From Gaiella sp. (lineage in GTDB: Bacteria > Actinomycetota > Thermoleophilia > Gaiellales > Gaiellaceae): a stretch of DNA of 64,000 nt. Positions 1 to 8,515 of this stretch are shown piece by piece. The notes below the pieces were generated by a model, which searched no databases, was not told the origin of the DNA, and saw nothing but the letters and a program-made list of their open reading frames with translations. Every line of letters begins with the position of its first letter. Position 1 is the stretch's first letter. Position numbers and translations under genes: made by a program. The DNA lies in NCBI GenBank assembly GCA_027493885.1, contig JAOSJZ010000001.1:2040622-2104621 (forward strand), written 5' to 3'.

Positions 1-135
1 GCGGCCGTGATCCGCGCCGCGCTCGAGCACTACACCGGTGAGGTCGAGCGACCTCGGCCGCGTGTCGCGCTTTTCGAGAGCGGTGCCCCCGTCGACGACT
101 GGGATCGCGCGCTGGACGGCTTCGGCGAGCGGTGA
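1..135 (+). CDS. VapB-like antitoxin, C-terminal fragment (cut by window edge)
   Basis: Frame 1 is open from the window edge to a TGA at 133-135 and encodes about 44 residues ending in WDRALDGFGER. The stop overlaps the GTG start of the PIN-domain gene (GTGA), the usual coupling of antitoxin and toxin. Acidic, tryptophan-containing antitoxin tails of this kind bind VapC toxins. The N-terminal DNA-binding half lies outside the window, so its fold class cannot be seen. Assignment rests mostly on position. Confidence 0.55.
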   Translation, partial: AAVIRAALEHYTGEVERPRPRVALFESGAPVDDWDRALDGFGER

Positions 136-548
136 TCGTCGCCGACACGAGTGGCGTCTTCTCGGCACTCGATCGCTCGCAGCCGCGGCACGAGGCCGCG
201 CGGGAGGTCGTGGAGCACGCGAATGTCCTGGTCCTCTCGCCGTTCGTCCTGACAGAGCTCGACTACCTCCTCGCAACCAGGATCTCGGTGGAGGCGTCGC
301 GCGCGCTGCTCGCGGACGTGGAGGGCGGCGCGTACGAGCTGGCGACGTTCACCGCGGCCGACGTCGGAGAGGCCGCCCGTGTCATCGAGAGGTATGCGGA
401 CCTGGAGATCGGCCTGGCCGACGCCTCGCTCGTGGTGCTCGCCGACCGGTACGACACGGACCGCGTGCTCACGCTCGACGAACGCCACTTCCGCGCGCTG
501 CGGAAGAGGGGCGGCGCCCCGTTTCAGCTCCTGCCGGCCGACCGCTGA
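132..548 (+). CDS. vapC: VapC-like PIN-domain ribonuclease toxin
   Basis: A 138-residue PIN-domain protein, the normal VapC length. The acidic metal-binding residues are recognisable: the Asp of VADTSG near residue 5, the Glu of LTELDYLL near residue 40, the Asp of LADASL near residue 98 and the Asp of LTLDERHF near residue 116. VapC toxins cleave RNA (often tRNA) with Mg2+ and are held inactive by the partner antitoxin. The GTG start overlaps the stop of the preceding partial gene, so the pair is translationally coupled. Confidence 0.85.
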   Translation: MIVADTSGVFSALDRSQPRHEAAREVVEHANVLVLSPFVLTELDYLLATRISVEASRALLADVEGGAYELATFTAADVGEAARVIERYADLEIGLADASLVVLADRYDTDRVLTLDERHFRALRKRGGAPFQLLPADR

Positions 549-555
549 CCCCGTG

Positions 556-1587
556 TCACATGGCGACGAGAGCCGCTGCGATGCGTCCGCCTGCCTTCCC
601 GTCGCCGTAGAGCGGCGGCGCCCCAGCCGGGAACGCGGCGGCGCGCACGGCTGCGACGATGGCGTCGGGGTCGTCGTCGACGAGCGTGTTCGCTCCCTGC
701 TCCACCGTGTCGACCCACTCGGTCGACGGGCGCATCGTCACGCACGGCACCCCGTACCAGTACGCCTCCTTCTGGAGCCCGCCCGAGTCGGTCGCGATCA
801 CTCTCGCCTGCGAGGCGGCCGAGGCGAACGCGAGGTAGCCGAGGGGCTCGCGAAGCTCGACGTTCGGGCCGGGCGCGATCCCCTCCTCGCGAAGCACCGA
901 CGCGGTCCGAGGGTGCGCGGGCAGGACGACGGGCTCGTCGAGCCGAGAGAGCCCCTCGACGATCCGGCGAAGCCGCCCCGGCCGGACGTTCGCCTCGCGA
1001 TGGACCGTGGCGACGACGTACGACCCGGGCGGGTGCGGCGGAGGGACGTGTGACCGGGCGATCGGCGCGAAGCGCAGCGACGCGTCCGCCATCACGTCGC
1101 CGGCCACGACCGCGCGGCCGGGAGCTCCCTCCGCGCGCAGCGTCACGACAGATCGCTCGTCGGGGCAGAGGAGGAGCGCGGCCAGCCGGTCGACCTCGAT
1201 CCGCGCCCGTTCCTCCGGCATCGACAGGTCGCCGCTGCGCAGCCCCGCCTCGACGTGCGCGATCGGGATGCCCGCTGCGGCGGCCGCGCGCGCCCCGGCG
1301 AGGGTCGAGTTCGTGTCACCGAGGACGAGCACGGCGTCGGGACGTTCGGCGACGACGATGCGATGGATCGCCGGCTCGAGGGACGAGACGTCGGCGGTGC
1401 GGAGGTCGAGCCGGTATGCGGGCTCGGGCAGCGCGAGCTCCTCGAAGAAGACCTGCGAGAGCTCGTCGTCCCAGTGCTGGCCCGTGTGGACGAGGACCTC
1501 GTCGATGCCCGCCTCGCGCAGCGCTAAGGACAGCGGCGCCGACTTGACGAATTGCGGCCGGTTGCCGACGACGGTCAGGACCCTCAT
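556..1587 (-). CDS. wecB: UDP-N-acetylglucosamine 2-epimerase (non-hydrolysing)
   Basis: A 343-residue cytoplasmic enzyme of the WecB/MnaA family, which interconverts UDP-GlcNAc and UDP-ManNAc for cell-surface polysaccharides. Family signatures include the N-terminal GNRPQFVK, HTGQHWDDELS, VLGDTNSTLAGA, HVEAGLRSGD, TVHREANV and TDSGGLQKEA with the C-terminal GVPCVTMRPSTEW. The ORF track extends 48 residues further upstream, but the ATG at 1587 begins the conserved MRVLTVVGNRPQ and lies 8 nt after TACGCT, a likely -10 box, so I choose it as a leaderless start. The downstream neighbour (vapC) converges on it. Confidence 0.92.
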   Translation of the reverse strand: MRVLTVVGNRPQFVKSAPLSLALREAGIDEVLVHTGQHWDDELSQVFFEELALPEPAYRLDLRTADVSSLEPAIHRIVVAERPDAVLVLGDTNSTLAGARAAAAAGIPIAHVEAGLRSGDLSMPEERARIEVDRLAALLLCPDERSVVTLRAEGAPGRAVVAGDVMADASLRFAPIARSHVPPPHPPGSYVVATVHREANVRPGRLRRIVEGLSRLDEPVVLPAHPRTASVLREEGIAPGPNVELREPLGYLAFASAASQARVIATDSGGLQKEAYWYGVPCVTMRPSTEWVDTVEQGANTLVDDDPDAIVAAVRAAAFPAGAPPLYGDGKAGGRIAAALVAM

Positions 1588-1637
1588 GGCGCGCCAGCGT
1601 AGTTGCACCCCGGGTGGCGTCCGCCCATCCTTGTCGG

Positions 1638-2480
1638 GTGGCCCACCCCGACCTTCCCGCAGAGCAGGCCTACGTCGACCACGTGGCGACTTCCTGCTCG
1701 ACGAGCTCGAGCGGAGCCGCGAGCCGCACATGCGGTCTCGCCTGGCGGGATTTCGCCGAGGTCGAGCGGGCGCTCAACGCGAAGGGCTTCCTCGCGCGCT
1801 GGCTCGACCGCGTGTGGCCGGCCGCGGCGCCCGATGCGCTCGTGCGCCGGCTCCTCACCTCGCCGGCGCGCCTCGCCGAGGCGGCGGACGGCATTCTCGA
1901 CGAGCGCGAGCGGCGGCTGCTCCGACGCTCCCGTTCGAGCTTCTCGTGGGGCGAGCACGACGGCCCGCTCGTCGACGAGGCACGCGCCCTGCTCGCGGAG
2001 CCGCCCCGACGCTTCGGCCACGTGATCGTCGACGAGGCGCAGGACCTGACCCCGATGCAGCTCCGCAACCGCCGGCGCCGTGGTCGAGGAGCTCCGCCAC
2101 GCCTACCGCGTCCCGGCCGAGATCATGGACCTCGCGCTTCCGCTCCTCGAGCTCGTCGCGCCCGGCGTCGCGCCACCCGTCGCGTTCCGGTCGGGCGCGG
2201 CGTCTCCGCGGATCGAGCGCGTCGAGGAGGGCGAGCTCGTCCCGGCGGCGCTCCGCGGGCCCTAGCGCGCGCACGCGAAGACGGGCTCCTCGCGGTGATC
2301 CTCCCGGAGAACAGCCGGGGCATGCGACGATCGAGCGCCCCGTCGCCCGGCGCCCCGAGGGCGGGCTCTCGCCGCACCTGCACATCGTCGTCGGGTGCCA
2401 GTACGCCTGCGACCACACGGCGTGCCCCGAGGGCAGCAGAGCCGCCGACGATGCACCCGCCCTCACCCGGTCCGCTGTGT
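1638..2480 (+). pseudogene. HelD/UvrD-like superfamily 1 helicase remnant
   Basis: Fragments in all three frames read as a decayed SF1 helicase. The start AHPDLPAEQAYVDH resembles HelD N-termini, and VIVDEAQDLTPMQLR near 2025-2070 is a Walker B/motif II. The YRVPAEIMDLALPLL segment in the next frame matches the post-motif-III region, and LARAREDGLLAVILPE follows after a second frame change. The Walker A region and most of the C-terminal half are missing, and the total of about 800 bp compares with roughly 2 kb for an intact gene. Unlike the single-base frameshifts elsewhere, this one combines large deletions with several shifts, so it is a true pseudogene. HelD proteins recycle stalled RNA polymerase. 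Confidence 0.75.
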
Positions 2481-2579
2481 GGATGAGATGCTCGCTGAGG
2501 CTCACGGATCCGGGTTGGCGCCCACGGGGTCGCCGTGCGAAGATCGACCCCCGCCGAACCGCGACGAGGAGGACGAACG

Positions 2580-2957
2580 ATGGAGGCGTCGAGCCGAGAG
2601 CTGCCGTTCACCGTCTGGCTGGCCGCGATCTTCGGCTTCGCCAAGGCCGGCTTCCTCGCGTTGATGGGCGTCATCGGTGTCTTCGCCTGGGACAGCGTCA
2701 CCGACCCCTGGGGGTTCGGCGCGCTCGTCCTCGCGGCGTTGTTCGGCGTCGCCTCGTACCTGCTCCTTCGCGGGAACCGGGTCGCCCGCCTCGTGATCGC
2801 GGGGCTCGCTGTCGCCGGGGGCGCCCTCGCGCTCGTCTACGTCTTCGTCGGGCCGACGAGCGCGATCCTCCCCTCGCTGACGACGGCCGCGCTCGCCGTG
2901 CTGCTGCTCTGGCTGCTCTTCGGGCCACGGTCGGCCCAGGAGTACTTCGCGACGTAG
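2580..2957 (+). CDS. Small four-helix integral membrane protein
   Basis: A 125-residue protein with about four hydrophobic segments (near residues 10-32, 40-58, 62-85 and 92-113) and no charged catalytic motif. The ATG at 2580 is preceded by the purine-rich GAGGAGGACGA, a good Shine-Dalgarno sequence, so the upstream extension in the ORF track is rejected. No family is recognised. It may be a DUF of the TMEM/DoxX size class, but nothing indicates a function. It converges with the following minus-strand gene, with a 3-nt gap. Confidence 0.7.
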   Translation: MEASSRELPFTVWLAAIFGFAKAGFLALMGVIGVFAWDSVTDPWGFGALVLAALFGVASYLLLRGNRVARLVIAGLAVAGGALALVYVFVGPTSAILPSLTTAALAVLLLWLLFGPRSAQEYFAT

Positions 2958-2960
2958 ACC

Positions 2961-3284
2961 TCAGAGCCCGAGCGGCTCGAGCGAGCGCTCGTCTGCGCAG
3001 TCGATCGCCCAGGCCTCGCAGACGTCGCGCAGCGCCCGGGCCTCCGTTGCCGGGGCGTCCGCCTCGACGACGACCTGGTGCACGATCGTCTCGGTGTCCG
3101 GGCTCATGTCGTGGGTGCGCACGGCATCGACGCGCACGCGCGCTGCGGCGGTCGCGAGCAGCCGGCGGGCGAGCCGGTCGACCTCGGCGAGCGTCGCCTC
3201 GCGACCCGAGAGAGGGCCGAAGTTGACGACGACCTCGACCGCGCCGTCGGCGTTCGAGCGAACGAATGCGATCGCCGCGTTCAT
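2961..3284 (-). CDS. Hypothetical protein, 107 residues
   Basis: A compact soluble protein, rich in Ala, Asp and Glu, with alternating strand/helix character (VEVVVNFGPL, then ATLAEVDRLARRLL, then ETIVHQVVVEADAP). This resembles small alpha/beta proteins, but no family is recognised. The ATG at 3284 starts MNAAIAFVRS; the long ORF-track extension upstream would run through a promoter region and is not supported. It is convergent with the membrane protein at 2580 and divergent from the PDDRA-repeat protein. Confidence 0.55.
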   Translation of the reverse strand: MNAAIAFVRSNADGAVEVVVNFGPLSGREATLAEVDRLARRLLATAAARVRVDAVRTHDMSPDTETIVHQVVVEADAPATEARALRDVCEAWAIDCADERSLEPLGL

Positions 3285-3476
3285 GCCGTTCGTGTACCCC
3301 AAGGCGCGGTGCGCCAACCGCCGGGCAGGAACCGTGGAAACGAGCAGCCCGACCGCGTGCTTCCTACGGATGCCGAAGCCGACCGGGCGTGCAACGCTGG
3401 TGACGGCGAAAGAGCAGAGAGTGGCTTTCCCTGCTCCCGGTTGCAGGATGCGACCGGAACGAGGAGGCGTACTGCC

Positions 3477-3983
3477 ATGACGGTCCGCACGCTCATCAGC
3501 GGGCTCGCCGTGGTGTCCGTGATGCTGCTCGTGCCCGCAGGGCTCGCCGCCGAGAGGCCCGACGACCGGGCCGGCCCGATCGGAGTCGGCGGCGTCGCGC
3601 AGGCCGAGACTCCCCAGTTCGAGGCCTACGGGACGGCCGACACGATCGTGGCGCGGATCGAGGCGGGGTTGGATGCGTACGGCAACGAGGTCGCCGCCGT
3701 GAGGCCCGACGACCGGGCCGACCGCTTCGCCCCCGACACGGCCGCGTCGGCGCCGGTCATTCCCGACGACCGCGCGGAGCGGTTCACGCCGGGCTCGGAG
3801 GCGCAACCCGTCACCGCCACCACCGAGGACGCGGGGATCGAGTGGAGTGACCCGCTCGTCGTCGGCCTGCTGGCGGCGCTCGCCGCGGGGCTGGCGACGG
3901 TGGCCGTCGTCGCAGTCGTCCATCGCCGCGGCGGCGGGCCGGGCACGAGAGGCATGCCGGGCACACCGACACACAGCCACTGA
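3477..3983 (+). CDS. Secreted, membrane-anchored PDDRA-repeat protein
   Basis: A 168-residue exported protein. Residues 1-25 form a Sec signal peptide ending at GLAAE. The mature part has three copies of a (R/I)PDDRA(G/D/E) motif, near residues 27, 77 and 98. A hydrophobic segment near 125-150 is followed by a short basic, Gly- and His-rich tail. The arrangement suggests an extracytoplasmic stalk anchored by its C-terminal helix. The function is unknown. A Shine-Dalgarno GAGGAGG lies upstream of the ATG. Promoters for this gene and the divergent 2961-3284 gene must sit in the 190-bp gap between them. Confidence 0.7.
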   Translation: MTVRTLISGLAVVSVMLLVPAGLAAERPDDRAGPIGVGGVAQAETPQFEAYGTADTIVARIEAGLDAYGNEVAAVRPDDRADRFAPDTAASAPVIPDDRAERFTPGSEAQPVTATTEDAGIEWSDPLVVGLLAALAAGLATVAVVAVVHRRGGGPGTRGMPGTPTHSH

Positions 3984-4081
3984 ACGAGGGCCGGGCCCGG
4001 GTGCCTGTGGCGGCGACCCGGGCCCCGCTCGCTGCGTGTCTCGCTTCCGTACGTCCCGCAGGGATCCGGAACGGAACCCTC

Positions 4082-7000
4082 TCAGCCAGACCGGTGTCGC
4101 CTTCCGCCGGGTGCGCGCGCAGGCGCCGCGAGCTCGACGCCGGTTCGACGGGCCGTCGTCTCGAGCCTCTCACCCAGGCGCACCGCGCCGATCGCCGATG
4201 CATCGCCGTATGCACCGCGGAGCTCGACCTCGGACTCGCCCGCACGGCCTGCATCGAACAGCGACTCCGCGAGCCGCCACCGCCCGTACAGCCGGTAGTA
4301 CGCGTAGTCGCAGCGCGCAACGGCGTCCTCCCACAACGCCGGGTCGGGGGCAACGGCGCGCGACAACTCCGCCCTGGCGAGCGCGAGCTGGGTGGCGGGC
4401 GTCTCCATCTGCAGGGAGCCTCCGACGGGCGGCGGATAGGTGGCGAGGAGCTCGCGGCCGCGCTCGAGGGCCGCGTGGGCGCGCCGGACGTGGTCGTCTC
4501 CCGGGCCACCGGTCGCTGCGAGCGCCGCATCCACCTCCGCCCGGGCCAGCGGTGCGAGGACGGCGAGCTTCGTAGCCTCCTCGGACGGGGCGACACCCAC
4601 GGCGAGGTACGCCGCGGCAACCGCGCGCACGTCGCCGATCCGGCCCTCGTCCGCGGCGATCTCGGCGAGAAGCGGGTAGTACTCGTGGTACCAACCGGGC
4701 GGGACGCCGTGCTCCCGCAGCTCGTCGAGGGCCGCGTGCACGTCGTCGAGGCGGCCCTGCATCCACCGCAGCGTGCAGCGGGTAACGAGGTAGCCGACCC
4801 GGTCCCAGCCCTCGAGGTGGCGGCGGCCGAGGAGCTCGAGAAGGTCTTCGGCGCGCTCCCACTCCCCGCTCTGGAAGAAGACGTACGGCAGCCAGTTCTC
4901 CGCGACGACGCGCTCGCCGAAGCGGGGGTCGTCGGGCGGAAACCGCGTCAGCATCTCGTCCGCGAGGCGGGCCGGCGCGGAGCGCCTTGCCTCGGGGTGG
5001 AGGTAGAGCAGGTCGAAGAAGGAGCGGTACGTCTGGAGCAGGGTCGCCGGGTCGCCGATCGCGAGCGCGACACCGAGGGCCGCCTCGTACAGCTGCACTC
5101 CCTTGTCGTCCTCCCCGTTCCAGACCAGCGCGCGCCCGAGCGCCCGCCGCGCGTAGACGAGGGCGAAGGGGTCTCCGGAGGCCTCTGCCTCGGCGAGCGC
5201 CTGCCGGCAGAGAGGAAGCGCCGCGCGCGAGTCGAGATCGACCGCGAGCAGGTGAACGCGGGCGCATGCTGTCAGCGCCCAGACCTTCGCCGGCGAGGGG
5301 TCGAGCCGATGAGCGGCCTCGCAGGCCCGCTCCGTCTCCTCGTAGGCGGCAGCCTCGTCGCCGCCGAGGAACAGCGCCGTGAGGAGGAGAGCCCGGCACT
5401 CCGCCTCCGTCTCGAGGTCGACCCGCCCCTCGAGCGCGGCTCGCAGCTGTGCGATGCACGGCTGCAGCCGGCGTCGATCGAAGCCGTGCCAGGCGAGCGC
5501 GCGCGCGAGCTCCGCCGCCTCCGGCTCGTGATGGTTCTCGAGCGCCCAGTCCAGAGCCGCGTGCAGGTTGGTGCTCTCGGCCTCGAGGCTCTCGTGGAGC
5601 TCCCAGCTGCCCGGCCCGTGCACGCGGGCTGCCGCGTCGCTCGCGAAGCGCGCGTACCACCGCATGTGCCGCAGGTGGGTGGCGTCCGCTTCGCCCGTCT
5701 GCTCCAGGCGCTCGAGTGCGTAGTGGCGCACCGTCTCGAGAAGGCGGTGACGTCGCGTCGTCTCGGCCTCGTACGTCGAGACCAGCGACTTCTCCACGAG
5801 GTTCGACAGGATGACGACGGAGGACTTCTCGTCGCCGGCGTCGGCGCAGACCTCGCCCACCGCAGCGATGTCGAATCCGCCCTGGAAGACGCCGAGGCGG
5901 GCGAACAGCGTCTGCTCCTCCCCGTCGAGCAGGTCGTAGCTCCAGTCCAGCGTGGCCTCGAGCGTCCGGTGACGCTCGGGAGCCGTCGACGGGCCGCCCG
6001 TGAGGATGCGGAAACGGTCGTCGAGGTGGTTCGCGATCGACTCCGGGCTGAGCGAGCCGACCCTGCCCGCGGCGAGCTCGATCGCAAGAGGAATCCCGTC
6101 GAGCCGCCGGCAGATCCTGGCGACCGCGTCGGCGGTGGCGCCGTCGAGCACGAACGACGGCCGTGCGAGCGACGCCCGTTCCTCGAACAGCCGTACCGAG
6201 TCGAACGCGCGGAGCGGAGCGAGCGCGACACCGCCCTCGTCCGGGAACGCCATCGGCGGCACGTCGTAGACGACCTCGCCCGGAACCCGTAGCGGCTCCC
6301 GGCTCGTGGCGAGCACCTTCACGCCCGGCCCTGCCTCGAGCAGTGCGCGGGCCAGCGAGGCAGCCGCGCCGAGGACGTGCTCGCAGTTGTCGAGCACGAT
6401 CAGCGTGGTGTCCCGGGCGACCGCAGAGGCGACCGCGCCCGTCGCGTCACCGGCTCGGGTCTGGAGCCCGAGGGCGTTCGCGACCTCGAGCGGGACGAGG
6501 CCAGGGTCGTGCAGCTTCGCGAGCTCGGCGAGCCAGCACCCGTCCGGGAACGCGCTCAGCGCCGTGTCGGCGACGTGGAGCGCCAGACGCGTCTTCCCGG
6601 CGCCCCCGACCCCGGTCAGGGTCACGAGCCGGTGCTCGGCGAGCAGTCGCCCGGCCTCCGCGAGCTCGTGCTCACGGCCGACGAACCCCGTCAGCTCGAC
6701 GGGAAGGTTGTGCTGCGGCGATCCGCCGAGACGCTCGTCGTGCACGAGGATCCGCCGCTCGAGCTCCCGGAGGCCGGCGCCCGGCTCGAGCCCGATCTCC
6801 GCGAGTGCCGCATACGCCGCGCGGTAGGCCGCGAGCGCTTCGGCGTGGCGGCCCGCCCGGTACCGGGCGGTCATCAGGAGCTCCCACGGCCGCTCCCGCA
6901 GCGGGTGCTCGACGACGAGACGCTCGAGCTCGGGCAGAACGTCGTGCTCTCGGCGGAGCTCGAGGAGCGCACCCGCTCGCAGCTCCCGCAGCATCAGGTG

Positions 7001-7570
7001 CAGCTCCTCCAGGCGTGCGATCTCCGGTTGGGCGAAGTCGTCTTCTCGAAGCGCGTCGTACGGCGTTCCACGCCAGAGGTCGAGAGCGGTCGCCGACGCC
7101 TCCAGCACCCCGTCCCACTCGTCCGCGGCGGCTGCGCGCCGTGCCTCGTCGGCGAGCGCGGTGAACGCGTCGGCGTCGAGGGCGTCGCCGGGCAGGTCGA
7201 GCCGGTACCCCTGGTCCTCCGTGACGATCAGCTCCCGCGACAGGAGCTTGCGAAGCGCCGCGACGTGCATCTGGAGGGTCGCTCTCGCGCTTGCAGGCGG
7301 AGCGCCGGCCCAGTTTCGGTCGATCAAGGCGTCGGTGTCGACTCGTCGATTCGCGTGCAACGCGAGGATCGACAGCAGCCGGCGGTGAGACGCGCGTTCC
7401 AGTACGACCTCCACGTCGCCGCAGACCCGCAGCGGGCCGAGGACCTCGATCCTGAGCTCCGGCGCTGTCGCGGCCCCCTCCACAACAGGATTCTGTCCGA
7501 CGGCGTTTGGGGCGCGTTTGGGGATCGTCCCTACGGTCGCGTGCAGTTCCCGACCAGGAGGTTCAGTCAT
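4082..7570 (-). CDS. AfsR/SARP-family transcriptional regulator (wHTH-BTAD-NB-ARC-TPR)
   Basis: A large regulator of about 1,160 residues. An OmpR-type winged helix (LRIEVLGPLRV to QGYRLDL) is followed by a bacterial transcriptional activation domain (AFTALADEARRAA onward). An NB-ARC-like NTPase follows, with Walker A LTGVGGAGKTRLAL and Walker B LIVLDNCEHV, and a long alpha-helical TPR-like C-terminus completes it. This is the AfsR architecture: SARP proteins bind direct repeats at activator-dependent promoters. The start is uncertain. The ATG at 7570 would overlap the ATG of the divergent gene head-on and bury that gene's promoter. A later GTG at 7483, just before the conserved wHTH, would leave the promoter intergenic and I consider it at least as likely. 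No frameshift is seen. Confidence 0.88.
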   Translation of the reverse strand: MTEPPGRELHATVGTIPKRAPNAVGQNPVVEGAATAPELRIEVLGPLRVCGDVEVVLERASHRRLLSILALHANRRVDTDALIDRNWAGAPPASARATLQMHVAALRKLLSRELIVTEDQGYRLDLPGDALDADAFTALADEARRAAAADEWDGVLEASATALDLWRGTPYDALREDDFAQPEIARLEELHLMLRELRAGALLELRREHDVLPELERLVVEHPLRERPWELLMTARYRAGRHAEALAAYRAAYAALAEIGLEPGAGLRELERRILVHDERLGGSPQHNLPVELTGFVGREHELAEAGRLLAEHRLVTLTGVGGAGKTRLALHVADTALSAFPDGCWLAELAKLHDPGLVPLEVANALGLQTRAGDATGAVASAVARDTTLIVLDNCEHVLGAAASLARALLEAGPGVKVLATSREPLRVPGEVVYDVPPMAFPDEGGVALAPLRAFDSVRLFEERASLARPSFVLDGATADAVARICRRLDGIPLAIELAAGRVGSLSPESIANHLDDRFRILTGGPSTAPERHRTLEATLDWSYDLLDGEEQTLFARLGVFQGGFDIAAVGEVCADAGDEKSSVVILSNLVEKSLVSTYEAETTRRHRLLETVRHYALERLEQTGEADATHLRHMRWYARFASDAAARVHGPGSWELHESLEAESTNLHAALDWALENHHEPEAAELARALAWHGFDRRRLQPCIAQLRAALEGRVDLETEAECRALLLTALFLGGDEAAAYEETERACEAAHRLDPSPAKVWALTACARVHLLAVDLDSRAALPLCRQALAEAEASGDPFALVYARRALGRALVWNGEDDKGVQLYEAALGVALAIGDPATLLQTYRSFFDLLYLHPEARRSAPARLADEMLTRFPPDDPRFGERVVAENWLPYVFFQSGEWERAEDLLELLGRRHLEGWDRVGYLVTRCTLRWMQGRLDDVHAALDELREHGVPPGWYHEYYPLLAEIAADEGRIGDVRAVAAAYLAVGVAPSEEATKLAVLAPLARAEVDAALAATGGPGDDHVRRAHAALERGRELLATYPPPVGGSLQMETPATQLALARAELSRAVAPDPALWEDAVARCDYAYYRLYGRWRLAESLFDAGRAGESEVELRGAYGDASAIGAVRLGERLETTARRTGVELAAPARAPGGRRHRSG
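7503..7537 (+). promoter_or_regulatory. SARP-type direct-repeat box plus -10 element
   Basis: Two perfect 10-bp copies of GCGTTTGGGG lie at 7503-7512 and 7514-7523 with an 11-bp period. After exactly 8 bp comes TACGGT (7532-7537), a plausible -10 box for the gene starting at 7569. SARP activators of the ActII-ORF4/DnrI/AfsR type are known to bind heptamer repeats with 11- or 22-bp period, the last one 8 bp from the -10. The match in spacing, and the SARP-type gene transcribed away from this site, make it a likely operator. The binding itself is inferred. Confidence 0.65.
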
Positions 7571-8515
7571 GAACGCTCGGAGAGTCGCAGCCGTTGCAGC
7601 TGCGGCCGTGGCACTCGTCGTCACGGGATCCCTCGCCGCGTCGCTCACCGCCATCCCGCCGGGCAATCTGGTGAGGAACCCGGGCGCGGAGGCCGGCCCC
7701 GGCCATACGTCCACGGCGTCGGCTTCACCGAACACCGTCCCGCCGGGCTGGGAGTGGGAGATCTTCCCCCGTCGAACAACCCGGCCCAGGTCGGCTTCGT
7801 CGCTGCGCAGTACGGGAGCCACGGGTACTTCCCGTCGAAGGCCGTCGCGGCCGTGATCGGAGGAGGCAGGAACTTCTTCTATGCCGGCTATCCACCGCAG
7901 CGCTCGATCGCGTTTCAGACGATCGACCTTGCCGGAGCCACTGCGGAGATCGACGGCGGCGGCGTCAAGGCCTGCCTGTCGGGCTACCTGGGCAGTCTGC
8001 GCAAGAACCCCGACTCCAGCATCGCGATGGCGCTCGAGTTCCTGGGCGAGGACGGCTCGCGCCTGGGCCAGCTCGCGGTTGCCCCAGTGCGTGGTGTGAC
8101 TCTCACCGAGACGACGATGCTGCGGCGCGCCGCGCAGGGCACCGTCCCGCGCAACACCCGGCAGCTGCGCATCGTCCTGACGGGACAGCGGCCCGTGTCG
8201 GGTGGCTCGATCTACGGCTTCGCCGACAACGTCGCGGTCCAGCTCACGCAGGGTGCGTGCGATCCCGTGCTCGCCGCCCGCTGCACGGGGGGTGCGCTCG
8301 TCGCGACGGTGACTCCCTCCGACATCGCACGCACGCAGCGCGTCCGCTTCCAGGTGCGCGGCGCCAAGGGGAAGAAGGTTGTCGACGACGCCCGCGCTCC
8401 GTTTACGGCGAAGATTCCGATGAGCGGGCTGACCGGCAGGCTGACCGTCACCGCCACCGTGACCCAGGCCGGATCCGGGCCGCTCACGCTGACGAAGAAG
8501 TCGAAGCGATGCTGA
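7569..8515 (+). CDS. Secreted protein, interrupted by one frameshift
   Basis: A signal peptide (MNARRVAAVAAAAVALVV, cleaved near LAAS) leads into NLVRNPGAEAGPG, the usual beginning of carbohydrate-binding-like jelly-roll regions. The frame then changes after GWEWEIF at a run of five C (7766-7770). Restoring one C gives EIFPPSNNPAQVGFVAAQYG and an open frame of about 315 residues. The C-terminal part is a beta-rich domain followed by a Lys-rich tail ending KSKRC. AGGAGG precedes the ATG. The likely role is an extracellular or cell-surface protein; no enzyme motif is visible. It overlaps the next gene by 7 nt, so the two are co-transcribed behind the SARP-like box. Confidence 0.75.

Noticed and set aside
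4001-6292. Long plus-strand ORF of 763 codons antisense to the AfsR regulator
   Set aside because: It has no recognisable domain, is low-complexity, and mirrors the codon bias of the real minus-strand gene. Many such shadows exist opposite ctaC/D, res, mod and sufB.
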